DNA from: JAXMAO01 sp046350375
Lineage (GTDB): Bacteria; Planctomycetota; Phycisphaerae; UBA1845; UTPLA1
NCBI GenBank assembly: GCA_046350375.1
Contig: JAXMAO010000001.1
Coordinates: 459,146 to 523,145, forward strand
DNA length: 64,000 bases
Direction: 5' to 3'
In this document: positions 9,311 to 19,360 of the stretch, piece after piece
Layout of the letters: every line of letters begins with the position of its first letter
How positions within the stretch are numbered: position 1 is the stretch's first letter
Made by a program: the position numbers and the translations under genes
The notes under the pieces: model-generated
What the model was told of the DNA's origin: nothing
Databases searched by the model: none
The model's input: only the letters and a program-made list of their open reading frames with translations

Positions 9311-11002
9311 ATGCACCAGCACCACGACGAATTCAGCGTTGCCGACCTGCGCCAGACCTTTGAGAACGTCTGGCGGGTCGCGGCGACGCGCCACTGGTGG
9401 TTTATCCTGCCGACCCTGGCGGCGGCGACGATCGCCTGCACGGCGACCCACTGGCTGCCGCGGACCTACATGGTGAGCGCCACGCTGGAGCGCTGCCGCG
9501 ACGTGGTGCTCAACAACCTCGGCAAAGGCTGGGCCGACGCAGTAGACGCCGTGCGATCGACCGCCGGCGACGATCTGCGCAGCCCGGCCGCGTGGCGCCG
9601 CGCCGCGCACGCCGCTGGGATACCGGCCGGCTTCAGCGTCGACGGCATGCTGGACGGGCTGGAAGTGAAGATCGTTTCGCCCGAGCCGACGCGCGACCTG
9701 CTCAGTCTCACGCTGACCGGGCCGGAACCGAAGCACTATCCGGCGATCATGCGGACGGTCTGCGACACCTACATCGCCGACGTGGAGCGCCGCACGACGC
9801 GCATCCTGCAGGACGCGCGGCAGTTCTACACCCGCCAGTCGAGTCGCTCGACGCAGGCGCTGGGCGCGCTGGAGGCCGAGCTGGCCGAGCTGGAGCGCTG
9901 TCACCCCGGCCTGGCGCCGGAGGCCGACCACGCCGCCCGCGAAGAGCTTTCCACGCTCGTCCGCCAGCGACACGAAGACACGGCGAAGCTGGCCGACCTG
10001 GCCGACGAGATCGCCGCCAGCGATCGCGCCCTGGGCGATCTTTCGGCGCCGGCCGCGAACGCGGTGGCGCCGCACCTGCCGACGACGCGGCGGATCGAGA
10101 ATCCGCAGCGCGAGGCGCTGATTTCGGCGCTCGAGAAGGCGCAGGTGGAGATGTGGCAGAACCGCAAGTTCAAGGGAATGACCGACCAGCATCCGGTGGT
10201 GGTGGCGCTGGCGGCGCGCATCGACGAGATGCAGGCCGAGCTGGCGCGGACGCCGGAATTCCTGGCGGCCGCGCCGGAGCTGCCAGGCGACGCCCCGGCC
10301 GCGCAGGGCGTGGCGATCGTCGGCGAGGCGAGCCGGCTCGAACATGAGCGCGAGACGCTCGAGCAGCGTCGCGAAACGCTGGCGGCGCGGCTGGCCGCGT
10401 GCGAGCAGCGCGCCAACGCGCTGATGGCCCAGCGCGCCGACGCCGCAAAATTCCTGGAGGCCCGCACGGCACTGATCGCGCGGGTCGATCGCGCCAAGGC
10501 CGAGGTTGAAACGTGGCGCGGCCACATCGACCCGATCGACCGCGTGCTGACGGTGCAGGCCGAGCATCGCGGCATCCGCCTGCGGGTCGCCGATGCGCCG
10601 CACCTGCCGCGCCTGCCGACCTCGCCGAACCCGCGAACCGTGCTGTTCGTCTGCCTGGTACTGTCGCTGGCGACCGGCGTGGCGGCCGTGTTTCTGCGCG
10701 AGGTGACCGACGGCTCGTGCCGCACGGCGGCCCAGCTCGCCAGCGCCGCGGGCGTGCAGGTGCTCTCGGTCATCGACCTGATCAACCCGGCGGCGGCGCG
10801 GGCGCGGCGGACCTCGCGCCTGCTGGGCGCGCGGTCGATCGCGACGATCGGCCTGGCGCTGGCGGCCGCCATCAGCGCGGCCGGAGCGTACGTCGATCTG
10901 ACCGATCCGCCGCGGTTTGCCCGCTGGGTGGCGATCGGCGCGAACAGCGTTGCCAAGTCGCCGAGCGTGCCGTCGGCGGAGAACGCCGGGCGCGCGGCGT
11001 AG
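9311..11002 (+). CDS. chain-length determinant / Wzc-type polysaccharide co-polymerase
   Basis: 563 residues. There is one membrane segment at about 29-49 (HWWFILPTLAAATIACTATH) and another at about 443-462. A third hydrophobic segment lies near 509-527. The large periplasmic part between them is coiled-coil-rich (repeated ELAELERCH and LEHERETLEQRRETL-like stretches). This is the Wzz/GumC layout, with no kinase domain attached; the kinase is the next separate gene. It would set chain length and bridge the inner membrane to the export lipoprotein. The extra third membrane segment and soluble tail (about 35 residues after it) are unusual. It is 36 bp after the export gene and 29 bp before the kinase. 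Confidence 0.87.
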   Translation: MHQHHDEFSVADLRQTFENVWRVAATRHWWFILPTLAAATIACTATHWLPRTYMVSATLERCRDVVLNNLGKGWADAVDAVRSTAGDDLRSPAAWRRAAHAAGIPAGFSVDGMLDGLEVKIVSPEPTRDLLSLTLTGPEPKHYPAIMRTVCDTYIADVERRTTRILQDARQFYTRQSSRSTQALGALEAELAELERCHPGLAPEADHAAREELSTLVRQRHEDTAKLADLADEIAASDRALGDLSAPAANAVAPHLPTTRRIENPQREALISALEKAQVEMWQNRKFKGMTDQHPVVVALAARIDEMQAELARTPEFLAAAPELPGDAPAAQGVAIVGEASRLEHERETLEQRRETLAARLAACEQRANALMAQRADAAKFLEARTALIARVDRAKAEVETWRGHIDPIDRVLTVQAEHRGIRLRVADAPHLPRLPTSPNPRTVLFVCLVLSLATGVAAVFLREVTDGSCRTAAQLASAAGVQVLSVIDLINPAAARARRTSRLLGARSIATIGLALAAAISAAGAYVDLTDPPRFARWVAIGANSVAKSPSVPSAENAGRAA

Positions 11003-11031
11003 CGCGGCGGCAGCGAAAGCAGGGAGATGCC

Positions 11032-11905
11032 ATGGGTCGCATCGCGGACGCGTTGAAGAAGGCAGAGCAGGAGCGGTTGCTGTCGGCCCAGCTGAGCCGC
11101 CGAATCACGCCGCTGCCCGCGCAGGAATTGCGCCCCGTCGCGCCGCGCGCGACCGCGACTCCGCACGCCGAGCGACCAGCCGCAACACCCAGGCCCGCCG
11201 CTCCGGCGACGCCTCCGGCCGCGGCGCGCGACCTGGACGGCTCGCTGCTGGTGCTGCATGAGCGGGCGTCGGCTGTGGCGGAGCAGTATCGCGCTTTGCG
11301 GACCTGGCTGCTGTCGCACAACGCCACGGGCGAACACCGCCTGCTGGCCGTCACCAGCAGCCGCGCCGGCGAAGGCAAGACGCTGACGGTCGCGAACCTG
11401 GGGCTGGCGCTTGGCCGAGGTGCGGCATCTGAACGCGCTGGTGGTCGATTGCAACCTGGGGGCGGGGCAGCTCGGAAACCGGCTGGGGGTGCGCGGCGGA
11501 CCGGGGCTGGCGGAAGTGCTGGCGGGCGAGTGCGCCCTGATGGACGCGGTGCACGATTCGTGCGTGGGCAATCTGAAGGTGCTTCCGGCGGGGATGCTGG
11601 GCTCGAATTCGCGCAGCGAGCTGCTGAATTCGCGCCTCATGCCGCGGGTGATGGACGAGATCCGCGAGAGATTCCACTACGTGCTGGTCGATACACCAGC
11701 GGTTCAGGCCGCCGCCGACGTCGGCCGAATCGGCGCCCTGTGCACGGGCGTGCTGATGGTGGTGCGCATGCAGCGGACCAGCGCCGCGTTGGTCCGCCAG
11801 TCGGTTCGCTGGTTGGCGGCCAACAACGTTCACGTGCTGGGCTGCGTGGCCGTGGGAGCGGACAACCGTGCCGCACGCATGCAGTACGACAGCTCCGCCG
11901 CGTAG
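11032..11905 (+). CDS. exopolysaccharide tyrosine autokinase (BY-kinase), one frameshift
   Basis: It opens MGRIADALKKAEQERLLSAQ, the N-terminus typical of PEP-CTERM-locus tyrosine autokinases. An Ala/Pro linker follows, then Walker A SSRAGEGKT (109-117). Walker A' is NALVVDCNLG and Walker B is YVLVDTPA. A single extra T near 11411 (CTTGG where CTGG fits) shifts the frame between Walker A and A'. Repaired length is about 290 residues. The C-terminus has a single Tyr (MQYDSSAA), not the Tyr cluster of Wzc. It should control polymerisation by phosphorylation together with the preceding co-polymerase. SD AGGGAGA precedes the ATG. Confidence 0.87.
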
Positions 11906-12983
11906 GCCGGCCCGCCCGCGCGAAGAACCTGCCCGACTCGACCTCTGTCCCGCGATCGACGCCGACGCCCCGGCCTGGGAGCGCTACGCCGCCGAGCACG
12001 CCGACGGAACTGTTCATCATCGCTGGGGCTGGGCGCAGGCCGTGCAGCGGGCCTTCGGACACACCGGACGACACCTGATCGCGCGGCGCGGGTCGCGGGT
12101 CGCCGGGATTCTGCCGCTGACGCAGGTCAACAGCCGCATCGCCGGGCGGATGCTCATCAGCGTGCCGTACGGCATCTACGGCGGGCCGCTGGCTGACGAC
12201 GACGCGGTGGCCGCGGCGCTGCTGGCGCGTGCCCGGGCGCTGGCCGACGAGCTGTCGGCGCGGGTGCTGGAGCTGCGCTGCCTGCGACCGTGCGATGAGA
12301 GTCTGCCGATCGCGACGCGCCACGTGACGTTTCGCCGCACGCTGCCGGCGCGGGTCGACGAGGTCGCCGACTGGCTGCCGCGCAAGGCGCGGGCCGCGGC
12401 GCGGCGTGCCGGCGAGAAGCACACGCTTGAGGTCGCGTTCGATCGGGCCGCGGTCGGCACGGCCTGGCGGCTCTACGCGGCGACGATGCGCCGGCTGGGG
12501 TCGATCAACTATCCGCGGGCGTTCTTCGAGGCGCTGTCCGACGAGCTTCGCGACGACTGTCGCGTGCAGATCGTCTATTGCCGCCACGGCGCGCAACGCC
12601 GCGCGGTGGCCGGCCTGCTGACGCTGCGGCACGGCGAGACGGCGCTGCCGTATCTGGTCGGGTACGACGAGCGGGCCGACATTTACGGGCTGACGAACTT
12701 TCTTTATTGCGAATCGATGCGCGACGCGGTGGCGTGCGGCTGCCGGGTGTACGACTTCGGCCGGTCGCGCGTCGACAACGCCGGTTCGGTGGCGTTCAAG
12801 GAGTCGTTCGGCTTCGAGGCGACGCCGCTGGCGTACCAGGCCTATGTGCCGGGCGGCGCCGCGCCGCCCGACCTGGACGCCGGCAGCCGGCGCTGGGCGG
12901 CGGCACGCGCGGCGTGGCGCTGGCTGCCGCTGCCGGTGACGCGATGGCTCGGGGGCGTGCTGGCCGGATCGATTCCGGGATAG
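11868..12983 (+). CDS. FemAB-like acyl/aminoacyl transferase of exosortase-A loci
   Basis: 371 residues, GNAT/FemAB fold. Supporting blocks are VHHRWGWAQAVQRAFGH, SVPYGIYGGPLADDDA, RRLGSINYPRAFFEAL and GYDERADIYGLTNFLYCESM, with the C-terminal YDFGRSRVDNAGSVAFKESF. This arrangement matches the FemAB-related family found with PEP-CTERM/EpsH systems. Its substrate is not established; transfer of an acyl or amino-acid group to a sugar or peptide is inferred. The GTG start at 11868 lies inside the end of the kinase gene (38-nt overlap) with GGGAGCGG upstream, suggesting translational coupling. Confidence 0.83.
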   Translation: MPHACSTTAPPRRPARPREEPARLDLCPAIDADAPAWERYAAEHADGTVHHRWGWAQAVQRAFGHTGRHLIARRGSRVAGILPLTQVNSRIAGRMLISVPYGIYGGPLADDDAVAAALLARARALADELSARVLELRCLRPCDESLPIATRHVTFRRTLPARVDEVADWLPRKARAAARRAGEKHTLEVAFDRAAVGTAWRLYAATMRRLGSINYPRAFFEALSDELRDDCRVQIVYCRHGAQRRAVAGLLTLRHGETALPYLVGYDERADIYGLTNFLYCESMRDAVACGCRVYDFGRSRVDNAGSVAFKESFGFEATPLAYQAYVPGGAAPPDLDAGSRRWAAARAAWRWLPLPVTRWLGGVLAGSIPG

Positions 12984-12990
12984 GTGACGC

Positions 12991-14349
12991 ATGCAGGCGA
13001 CGGTCCAAACGCTGCGCGGCTTCGACGATCCGCTGCTGGCTCCGCGGCGGCAGTCGCGGATTCTGTTTCTGGCGCATCGCTTTCCCTGTCCGCCGGACAA
13101 GGGCGATCGCATTCGCGCCTATCACTTTCTGCGGCGGCTGGCGGAGCGGCACCGGGTGTGGTGCGTGGCGTTCGCCGACGAGCCGGTCTCGGCCGCGGCG
13201 CTGGCCCACATGCGCGAGATGTGCGTCGATGCGGTGGCGCTGCCGGTGGGTCGCTGGCGGGCGCGGGCCGGGGCGCTGCGGTCGTTTCTGTCGGGCGGCA
13301 CGGCGACGCAGGGCGCGCTGCGCTCGGAGCTGATGATGCGGCTGGTGCAGAGCTGGGCGCGCGAGCACGCGATCGACACGGTGGTGGCCTATTCGTCGGG
13401 CATGGCGCCCTTCGCGCTGGCCGTGCCGAACGTGCGGCGCGTGCTGGATTTCTGCGACGTCGACAGCCAGAAGTGGGCCGAGCTGGCGGAGACGGCGCGC
13501 GGACCGCGGCGCTGGATCTGGTCATCCGAGGCGCGGCGCCTGCGGGCCGCGGAGCTGCACTGGGCCGAGCAAGCCGACTGCACGCTGATCATCACGCCGC
13601 GCGAGCGCGAGCTGATCGCGCGCTATCTCGAGCCGCACAAGCTGGCCGTGGTGGGCAACGGGGTGAACGTGCCGGCCGACGTGTCGCCGCCGGCCGAGTC
13701 GCTCGGTCCGGTCGCGGGCTTCGTGGGGGCGATGGACTATGCCCCGAGCGTCGACGGGATGTGCTGGTTTGTGCGCCAGGTCTGGCCGCAGGTGCGGCGG
13801 CTGGCGCCGCGCGCCAGCCTGCTGATCGTCGGACGCCGACCGGCGCGGGCGGTGCAGGCGCTGGCCGGGCGCGACGGCGTGTGCGTGACCGGCGGCGTGA
13901 GCGACGTGGGGGCGTTTCTGCGACGGATTCGCGTCGGCGTGGCGCCGCTGCGCGTGGCGCGCGGGCTGCCGAACAAGGTGCTCGAGATGATGGCGTTCGG
14001 CCGGCCGGTGGTGGCGACCTCGGGCGTGTCGGAGTGCATCGAGTGCGGCCCGGCGGCGGGGGTGTTCGTGGCCGACGACGCGGGGCAGTTCGCGCAGACG
14101 GTGGCGTCGCTGCTGACCGACGACGAGCGCTGCGCCCGAGCGGCCCGCGCGGCGCACCGCCGCGCCCTGGCGCGGTTCGACTGGGCGTCGCGGGCGCTGC
14201 TGTTCGAACGCATGGTGATCGGCCCGCAGCGCGTCGTGCGCACGGCGCCGCGGGCCGTGGAGCTGCCGCTGCGCGCGGTGCGGCGCGGTCGCGGAGTGCG
14301 GCCGCCGGCCGACGCGCCGGGGCCGGAGCTGGTCACCGCCGGCGCCTGA
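12991..14349 (+). CDS. glycosyltransferase, PEP-CTERM/EpsH1-associated (Stp1 type)
   Basis: 452 residues, GT-B fold. The N-terminal motif FLAHRFPCPPDKGDRIRAYH and the mid block RVLDFCDVDSQKWAELAE are signatures of the sugar transferase family tied to exosortase-A loci. The C-terminal donor-site part is VGVAPLRVARGLPNKVLEMM. About 45 residues at the C-terminus are Arg/Pro-rich and look like an extra tail. It would add a sugar to the lipid-linked repeat unit in the cytoplasm. The start ATG is eight bases after the previous stop, with TAGGTGA upstream. All residues of the family blocks appear in one frame. Confidence 0.88.
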   Translation: MQATVQTLRGFDDPLLAPRRQSRILFLAHRFPCPPDKGDRIRAYHFLRRLAERHRVWCVAFADEPVSAAALAHMREMCVDAVALPVGRWRARAGALRSFLSGGTATQGALRSELMMRLVQSWAREHAIDTVVAYSSGMAPFALAVPNVRRVLDFCDVDSQKWAELAETARGPRRWIWSSEARRLRAAELHWAEQADCTLIITPRERELIARYLEPHKLAVVGNGVNVPADVSPPAESLGPVAGFVGAMDYAPSVDGMCWFVRQVWPQVRRLAPRASLLIVGRRPARAVQALAGRDGVCVTGGVSDVGAFLRRIRVGVAPLRVARGLPNKVLEMMAFGRPVVATSGVSECIECGPAAGVFVADDAGQFAQTVASLLTDDERCARAARAAHRRALARFDWASRALLFERMVIGPQRVVRTAPRAVELPLRAVRRGRGVRPPADAPGPELVTAGA

Positions 14350-14388
14350 CGCGCCGCTTCACGCATCGACCCGTCCGGGCGGGGCCGC

Positions 14389-17130
14389 ATGACGCTGCTC
14401 GACGTTCAACCTGTCGCCAGGCCGGTCGCCCGACCGGTGTCGCCGCTCGCGATCGCACGACCGCGCCCCGTTGCGGCGCCGCGTCGCGTGCTGTTCGTGA
14501 CCAGCCGCTTTCCGCCGGTGGCCTCGGTGGGAGCGGTGCGGGTGCGGAAATTCTGCCGCTACCTGGCGCGCCACGGCTGGCAGCCGGTGGTGCTGACCGG
14601 CCCGCTCGCGCCGCCCGGCCGCGCGGACGGCGAGGCGTCGGCGACGACGCGCGACCTCGACTCGCTGGCCGAGATTCCGCCCGAAATCATCGTGCAACGG
14701 TTCGCCGGCCGGCTCGAGTCCGGCCCGGCAGAGCTGGTCGCCGCGTGGGCAGAGCGACTCGGTCGCGCCACCGACTGGATGGGGCTCGACGCGCGCCGCT
14801 GGGCCGACGGACTGGGCTGGCGCGCCCTTCGGCTGTGGCAGCGGCTCTGCTGGCCGGATGCCGGCATCTGGCGCGTGCCGGCGGCGGTGGCGGCGGCGGC
14901 GCGGCTGCATCGCGACCAGCCGTTCGACGCGATCTACTCGTCGGCGATGCCGTTCAGCGATCACCTGGCGGCGCTGGCGATTGCGTGGCGGCTGGGGCTG
15001 CCGTGGGTGGCCGACTTTCGCGATCCGTGGGTCGAGTACGTCCACTGGAACGCCAGCGGCGGGCGCGTGGGGCGCTGGCTGGCGCGGCGCTGCGAGGCGG
15101 CGATCGTGCGGCGCGCCGCGGCGGTGGTCAGCATCGGGGAACGCATGACGCGGCAGTTCCGGCGCCGCTATCCGCGCCGCGCCGACGAGCGGTTCGTGAC
15201 GATCCGCAACGGTTACGACCCGGCCGATTTCTCGACCGCGCCCCCGACGATCGAGCCCGACACCCTGCGCTTGCTCTACTGCGGCTCGCTTTACGGCGGG
15301 CGCGACCCGCGGCCGCTCATCGAGGGGTTCGCGGCGCTGCCGGCCGACGCAGGCCCGGTGCGGCTGGAGTTCGCGGGCCGACTGGGGCCGCACGCCGACG
15401 CGGTGCGCCAGGCGGCACAGCGCGGCGCGGTGGTTTCGCACGGGCTGGTCTCGCACGGCGATGCGATGGCGCTGATGCAGGCGTGCACGGTGATGGTCAT
15501 CCTGCAATCCGACGCCGCCGGCACCGACATCGACATCTCGGCCAAGACCTACGAATACCTCGGCAGCGGCAAGCCGATCCTGGCGCTGCTGCCGGCCGAT
15601 TGCGAGGCGGCGGAGCTGCTGCGGACGTTTGACGGCGTGTGGATCGCCCCGCCGCGCGACGCGCCGGCGATCGGCGCCGCGCTGCGCGAGATCGCGGCGC
15701 GCTGGCGCGGCGGCCGGCTGCATCCGCGCCGCACCGCGGCCGCTCTGGCGCCGCTGACGCGCCAGACTCAGGCGCGGCAGCTGGCGGCGACGCTCGACGA
15801 AGTCGCCGGCGGGCCGCGCGTGGGAGCCGTCCGCCGCGCCGCGGGCCGCCTGGGCGCCGCGCTGCGCCGCGCGCGGCCGGCCGAGTGCGTGACGATTCTC
15901 GCCTATCACCGCGTTTCCGATGAGCCGAGCGACCTGGTGGACGCGCCGGGCCTGACCCACACGCCGCGCGAGTTCGAGCGGCAGATGGCCTGGCTGGCGC
16001 GCCACTTCCGGCCGGCGCGGTTGAGCGACGTGGTCGCCGCGTTTGAGCGCGGCCGGCCGCCGCGCCGGGCCGCGGTGGTCACGTTCGACGATGGCTTCGC
16101 CGACACGCTGCGCGTGGCCGCGCCGATCGCGCGGCGCTACGGCGTTCCGATCACCGTGGCGCTGACGACCAGCGTGGTGGGCAATGGCGACCTGCTGTGG
16201 CGCCACAAGCTGGCGTGGCTGCTGGCATCGCCGCGGAGTGCGGCGGCCGAGGCGGCGATCCGCGCGCTGTATCGCGAGTATGACCTCGCGCCACAGGCGG
16301 CCGAGTCAATCGCCGATCTGACGCGGCGGGTCTTTCTGCCCGATCGGCTGCCGGCGCTGCTCGACCGGCTGCTGCGCGACGCCGGCACAAGCGGCGCCGG
16401 GCTGGCGGCCGAGCGCGCGGCGTATGTCACACCGGCCGAAATCGCCGCCGCCGACCGCGCCTGGGTCGAGTTCGCCAACCACACGCACACGCACCCGGTG
16501 CTGTCGGCGCTCTCGAAAGAGCGCCAGCTCGAGGAGTTCGAGACGGCCGCGCAACTCATCGCCCGCTGGTGCGGCGCGCGGCCGGCGACGCTGGTCGTGC
16601 CGTTCGGGCTGCGGGCCGACTATTCGCCCGCGACGGCCGCGGCGGCGCGCGATACCGGCCACCGCGCCGTGCTCGACCTGCGGCGCCGGTCGAACGGCCT
16701 GCGAACGTCGCCGTGGGAGCTGAGCCGTCGACCCGCGCCGGCCGGCGACCTGGCCGAGTTCGAGCGGGCGTACACGGCGGGCGACGCGGCTGGCGATTCC
16801 GTGGTCGCGCGCCGCGACGACGGCGACGGACTCGCCGATCGTGCTGCCGCCGTTCGCGGGCGAGTTCGGCTGGGAGCTGATGACCTGGCGGGGGCGCGTG
16901 CAGGCGGCAGCGCGCGGCGGCATCCGGGCCGCGTGACGGTCTGCTGCGGCCGGGCGGCAGGCGGCTGTACGAGCAGCCGGCGTGTGATACGCGGCGGGTT
17001 GTCGAGGTGTCGCTCGACGATCTGCCGGGCGAGCCGAGCGAGGAGCAGCGCGCGTCGTTGCCGGCCGGGCGGCGCGTCGCCGACGAATCGTTGCGCGGCG
17101 ATCTGGCCGCGATGGAGCGGACCGGCGTGA
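14389..17130 (+). CDS. glycosyltransferase-polysaccharide deacetylase fusion; last ~110 codons are read-through
   Basis: Residues about 30-480 form a GT4-like glycosyltransferase (VLFVTSRFPPVASVGAVRV, WVADFRDPWVEYVHWN, ISAKTYEYLGSGKPILALLP). Residues about 497-800 form a NodB-type polysaccharide deacetylase (TILAYHRVSDEP, VVTFDDGFADTL, then ANHTHTHPVLSALSKE with zinc-ligand-like His). Both parts are in one frame with no stop between them. Homology fades near position 16800. From about 16810 the true coding frame is that of the next gene, so the final ~110 codons to 17130 are out of frame and probably an artefact of a lost stop. Inference: one protein adds a sugar and removes an acetyl group during repeat-unit assembly. 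Confidence 0.75.
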   Translation: MTLLDVQPVARPVARPVSPLAIARPRPVAAPRRVLFVTSRFPPVASVGAVRVRKFCRYLARHGWQPVVLTGPLAPPGRADGEASATTRDLDSLAEIPPEIIVQRFAGRLESGPAELVAAWAERLGRATDWMGLDARRWADGLGWRALRLWQRLCWPDAGIWRVPAAVAAAARLHRDQPFDAIYSSAMPFSDHLAALAIAWRLGLPWVADFRDPWVEYVHWNASGGRVGRWLARRCEAAIVRRAAAVVSIGERMTRQFRRRYPRRADERFVTIRNGYDPADFSTAPPTIEPDTLRLLYCGSLYGGRDPRPLIEGFAALPADAGPVRLEFAGRLGPHADAVRQAAQRGAVVSHGLVSHGDAMALMQACTVMVILQSDAAGTDIDISAKTYEYLGSGKPILALLPADCEAAELLRTFDGVWIAPPRDAPAIGAALREIAARWRGGRLHPRRTAAALAPLTRQTQARQLAATLDEVAGGPRVGAVRRAAGRLGAALRRARPAECVTILAYHRVSDEPSDLVDAPGLTHTPREFERQMAWLARHFRPARLSDVVAAFERGRPPRRAAVVTFDDGFADTLRVAAPIARRYGVPITVALTTSVVGNGDLLWRHKLAWLLASPRSAAAEAAIRALYREYDLAPQAAESIADLTRRVFLPDRLPALLDRLLRDAGTSGAGLAAERAAYVTPAEIAAADRAWVEFANHTHTHPVLSALSKERQLEEFETAAQLIARWCGARPATLVVPFGLRADYSPATAAAARDTGHRAVLDLRRRSNGLRTSPWELSRRPAPAGDLAEFERAYTAGDAAGDSVVARRDDGDGLADRAAAVRGRVRLGADDLAGARAGGSARRHPGRVTVCCGRAAGGCTSSRRVIRGGLSRCRSTICRASRARSSARRCRPGGASPTNRCAAIWPRWSGPA

Positions 17131-17779
17131 CCCCCGACGCAGGCGCGGTGGTGGCAGGCGGTGTCGCCGGGCAGCGCGCTGCCGCACCGTGCGGCTGGCG
17201 GGGGCAGGGCAGCGGTTTGTCCGGCTGGGCGCGGCGGCCGATCGCGTGGGACGTGGTGCTGGCGCGCGGACGCGGGCGGCATCGGCCGAGCGGAACTGTC
17301 CGATCGAGTGGTGGGACGAGCTGCACGCCGGCTGGGCGCGGCGGCCTGCGGGTAGCGCGGCTGAGCGGCGACCTGTCGGCGGCGATCGCGCATTGCGTGG
17401 CGCGCGGCTGGCGGCGGGCGGTTCGACCGGCGGTCTGCACCTGGCGAGCCTGTGCGGCACGCCGCAGCTGGTGTGGGGTCCGGGCGACGACGAGCGGCTG
17501 GACCGGCCTTTCGATGAGCAATCGCCAGCGCACGAGACGCTCTGGAACCCGCTCGGGACGCCGGTAGGCTACCGGGCGTGGGGCTGGCGTCCGGGCGTGG
17601 CCGCGGTGGCGACGGCGATCGGGCAGGCCTTGCGGCAGTTCGACTCGCCGGGCGGGCAGCGGGCCTGGCGGGCGGCGTGGCGCGTCCGGCGGGCGCTGGC
17701 GCGGGCGTGGGTCGAAGGCGGCCCGGCGGGCGTCGTTCCGTGGCGGGCGCTGCGGCTGATCCGCCTGCGGCTGGTGTAG
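16802..17779 (+). pseudogene. GT9-like glycosyltransferase with at least four frameshifts
   Basis: Conserved pieces of one protein appear in order but in alternating frames. PPFAGEFGWELMTWRGRVQ lies near 16847-16903 (frame 2, stopping at 16936). SLDDLPGEPSEEQRASLPAG lies near 17010 (frame 3). WDVVLARGRG lies near 17247, then ERNCPIEWWDELHAGWA (frame 2), then LRVARLSGDLSAAIAHC (frame 3). GGSTGGLHLASLCGTPQLVW and WNPLGTPV follow, to the stop at 17779 (frame 2). The G-x-FGWEL start and GGSTGGLHLAALCGTP-type end recall a planctomycete family related to heptosyltransferases. The start codon is unclear. Decay or clustered sequence errors are equally possible; neighbours on both sides are largely intact. 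Confidence 0.65.
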
Positions 17780-17820
17780 CGCGGCGCCGCGAAACGCAAC
17801 GCGGGTGACGGTCGGAAACC

Positions 17821-19169
17821 ATGCACGAGATGCTCTGGGTTTGTCACGCGTTTCCGCCGGCGGGCGGCAGCGGCGTGCAGCGCGCGGTGAAGATGGCGCG
17901 CTATCTGCCGCGGCACGGCTGGCGGCCGACGATTCTCTGCTGCGGCCACGAGCGATTCCCCCTGCGCGACGAGACGCTGCTGGCCGAGCTGCCGCCGGCG
18001 GTTGACGTGGTGCGGGTCGCCGGATGGGAGCCGGGCGGGCTGCTGGCGTCGCTGCGCGCGCGCTGGGGGCGCGGTCGGCGGCGTGGCAGACGCTGGAAGA
18101 CCGCGCCTACTGGCGGATGCAGCGGGCGGTCGAGCGGGTCGGCCTGCCCGAGGTGCCGCTGCTCTGGTCGCTGGCGGTGCGCCGCACGGCCCGCGGGCTG
18201 GCACGCGGCCGCAACGTGCGCGTCGTGGTGACCAGCGGCCCGCCGCACAGCGTGCACGCCGTCGGACTGCACCTGAAGCGCCGCCTGGGGCTGCCCTGGA
18301 TCGCGGATCTGCGCGACCCGATCACGTCCAATTTCGGCTATCGCCCCGCCCATCGCCTGGCCGACGCCTGGTGGCGCCGCCTCGAACGGGCGATCGTCGG
18401 CAGCGCCGATCGCGTGGTCGTCACCTGCGACGCGCTGGCGGCCGACCTGGCGCAGCGCCACGCGCCGCGCCGCGCGGAGCGGTTCGTCACGATCACCAAC
18501 GGCCACGACCCGGTCGATGCGCCGCCGCGCGCCGCGCCCCCGCCGGCCGACTTCGGCCTGAGCTATGTCGGCGCGCTCTATCGCGGTCAGCCGATCGAGC
18601 CGGTGCTGTGCGGCTGCCGGCGCTTTCTGGCCGAGCACCCGTCGCTGACGGGGCGGTTCCGATTGCGGATCACCGGCTCGATCTCGGCGGGCGAGCGCCG
18701 CGCCATTCTGCCGGTGGATGGCGAGTACCTGGTGCATCAGCCGTATCGCACGCACGCGGTCGCGGTCGCGGAGATGCACGCTGCCGCGGCGCTGCTGCTG
18801 GTGGTGCCCGATCACCCCGGCGGGCGGCTCTGCATTCCGGCCAAGACGTTCGAATACCTGGCGACCGATCGGCCGGTGCTGGCGCTGGTGCCGCAGGGTT
18901 CGAGCGTGGCGCGGCTGCTGGAGCGGGCCGGCGGGGTGGAGCTGCTGCACCGCTACGACGCGGCGGCCTTTGCGGCGGGGGCAACGCGGCTCTATCGCCG
19001 CTGGCAGCGCACGCCGACCGTCGCCCGCGACGCGCAGTTTCTGCGCGAGACGCGGCGCGACCTGCTCGCCGGGCGGCTGGCGGAGCTGCTGACCGAGAGC
19101 ATCGATCGGCCGGTCCGCGCCCGGCTGGCGGCCGCTGCACCGCGGACAGATGCCGAGGCGGTGGCGTAG
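17821..19169 (+). CDS. GT4-like glycosyltransferase, one frameshift
   Basis: The N-terminus MHEMLWVCHAFPPAGGSGVQ and KMARYLPRHGWRPTILC is in one frame. After about 18065 the frame shifts by one (a base missing within a GGGGG run) to LPWIADLRDPITSNFGYRP, GSADRVVVTCDAL, RFVTITNGHDPVDAP and PAKTFEYLATDRPVLALVP. These match the paralogue at 14389 (PWVADFRDPWVEY, KTYEYLGSGKPILALLP). Repaired length is about 449 residues. It should be a cytoplasmic glycosyltransferase for the same polysaccharide. The first ATG (17821) is used because FPPAGGSGVQR-type motifs sit near the extreme N-terminus in this family. Confidence 0.85.
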
Positions 19170-19360
19170 TCTGTCGCGGTCGCGGCGGGGCGTGCCCAGG
19201 CAGGCCCGCTGTGGCACAGTTGGGGCCCCTATCGAGATCACGGAAGCATCGCAGGTGGAAGGGATTGCCTTCACCCGGTCCGGCCGGCGTGCCGATGGCA
19301 AATCGCCCCCGATCGGACCGCGCCGAATCTGCCGGGCCGACCGCGGCCCGCGGACCACCC

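Noticed and set aside
12984..15632. 882-codon frame overlapping two glycosyltransferase genes
   Set aside because: It is out of frame with the conserved glycosyltransferase motifs, has no recognisable motif and is Arg/Ala/Gly-rich as expected of a shadow frame.
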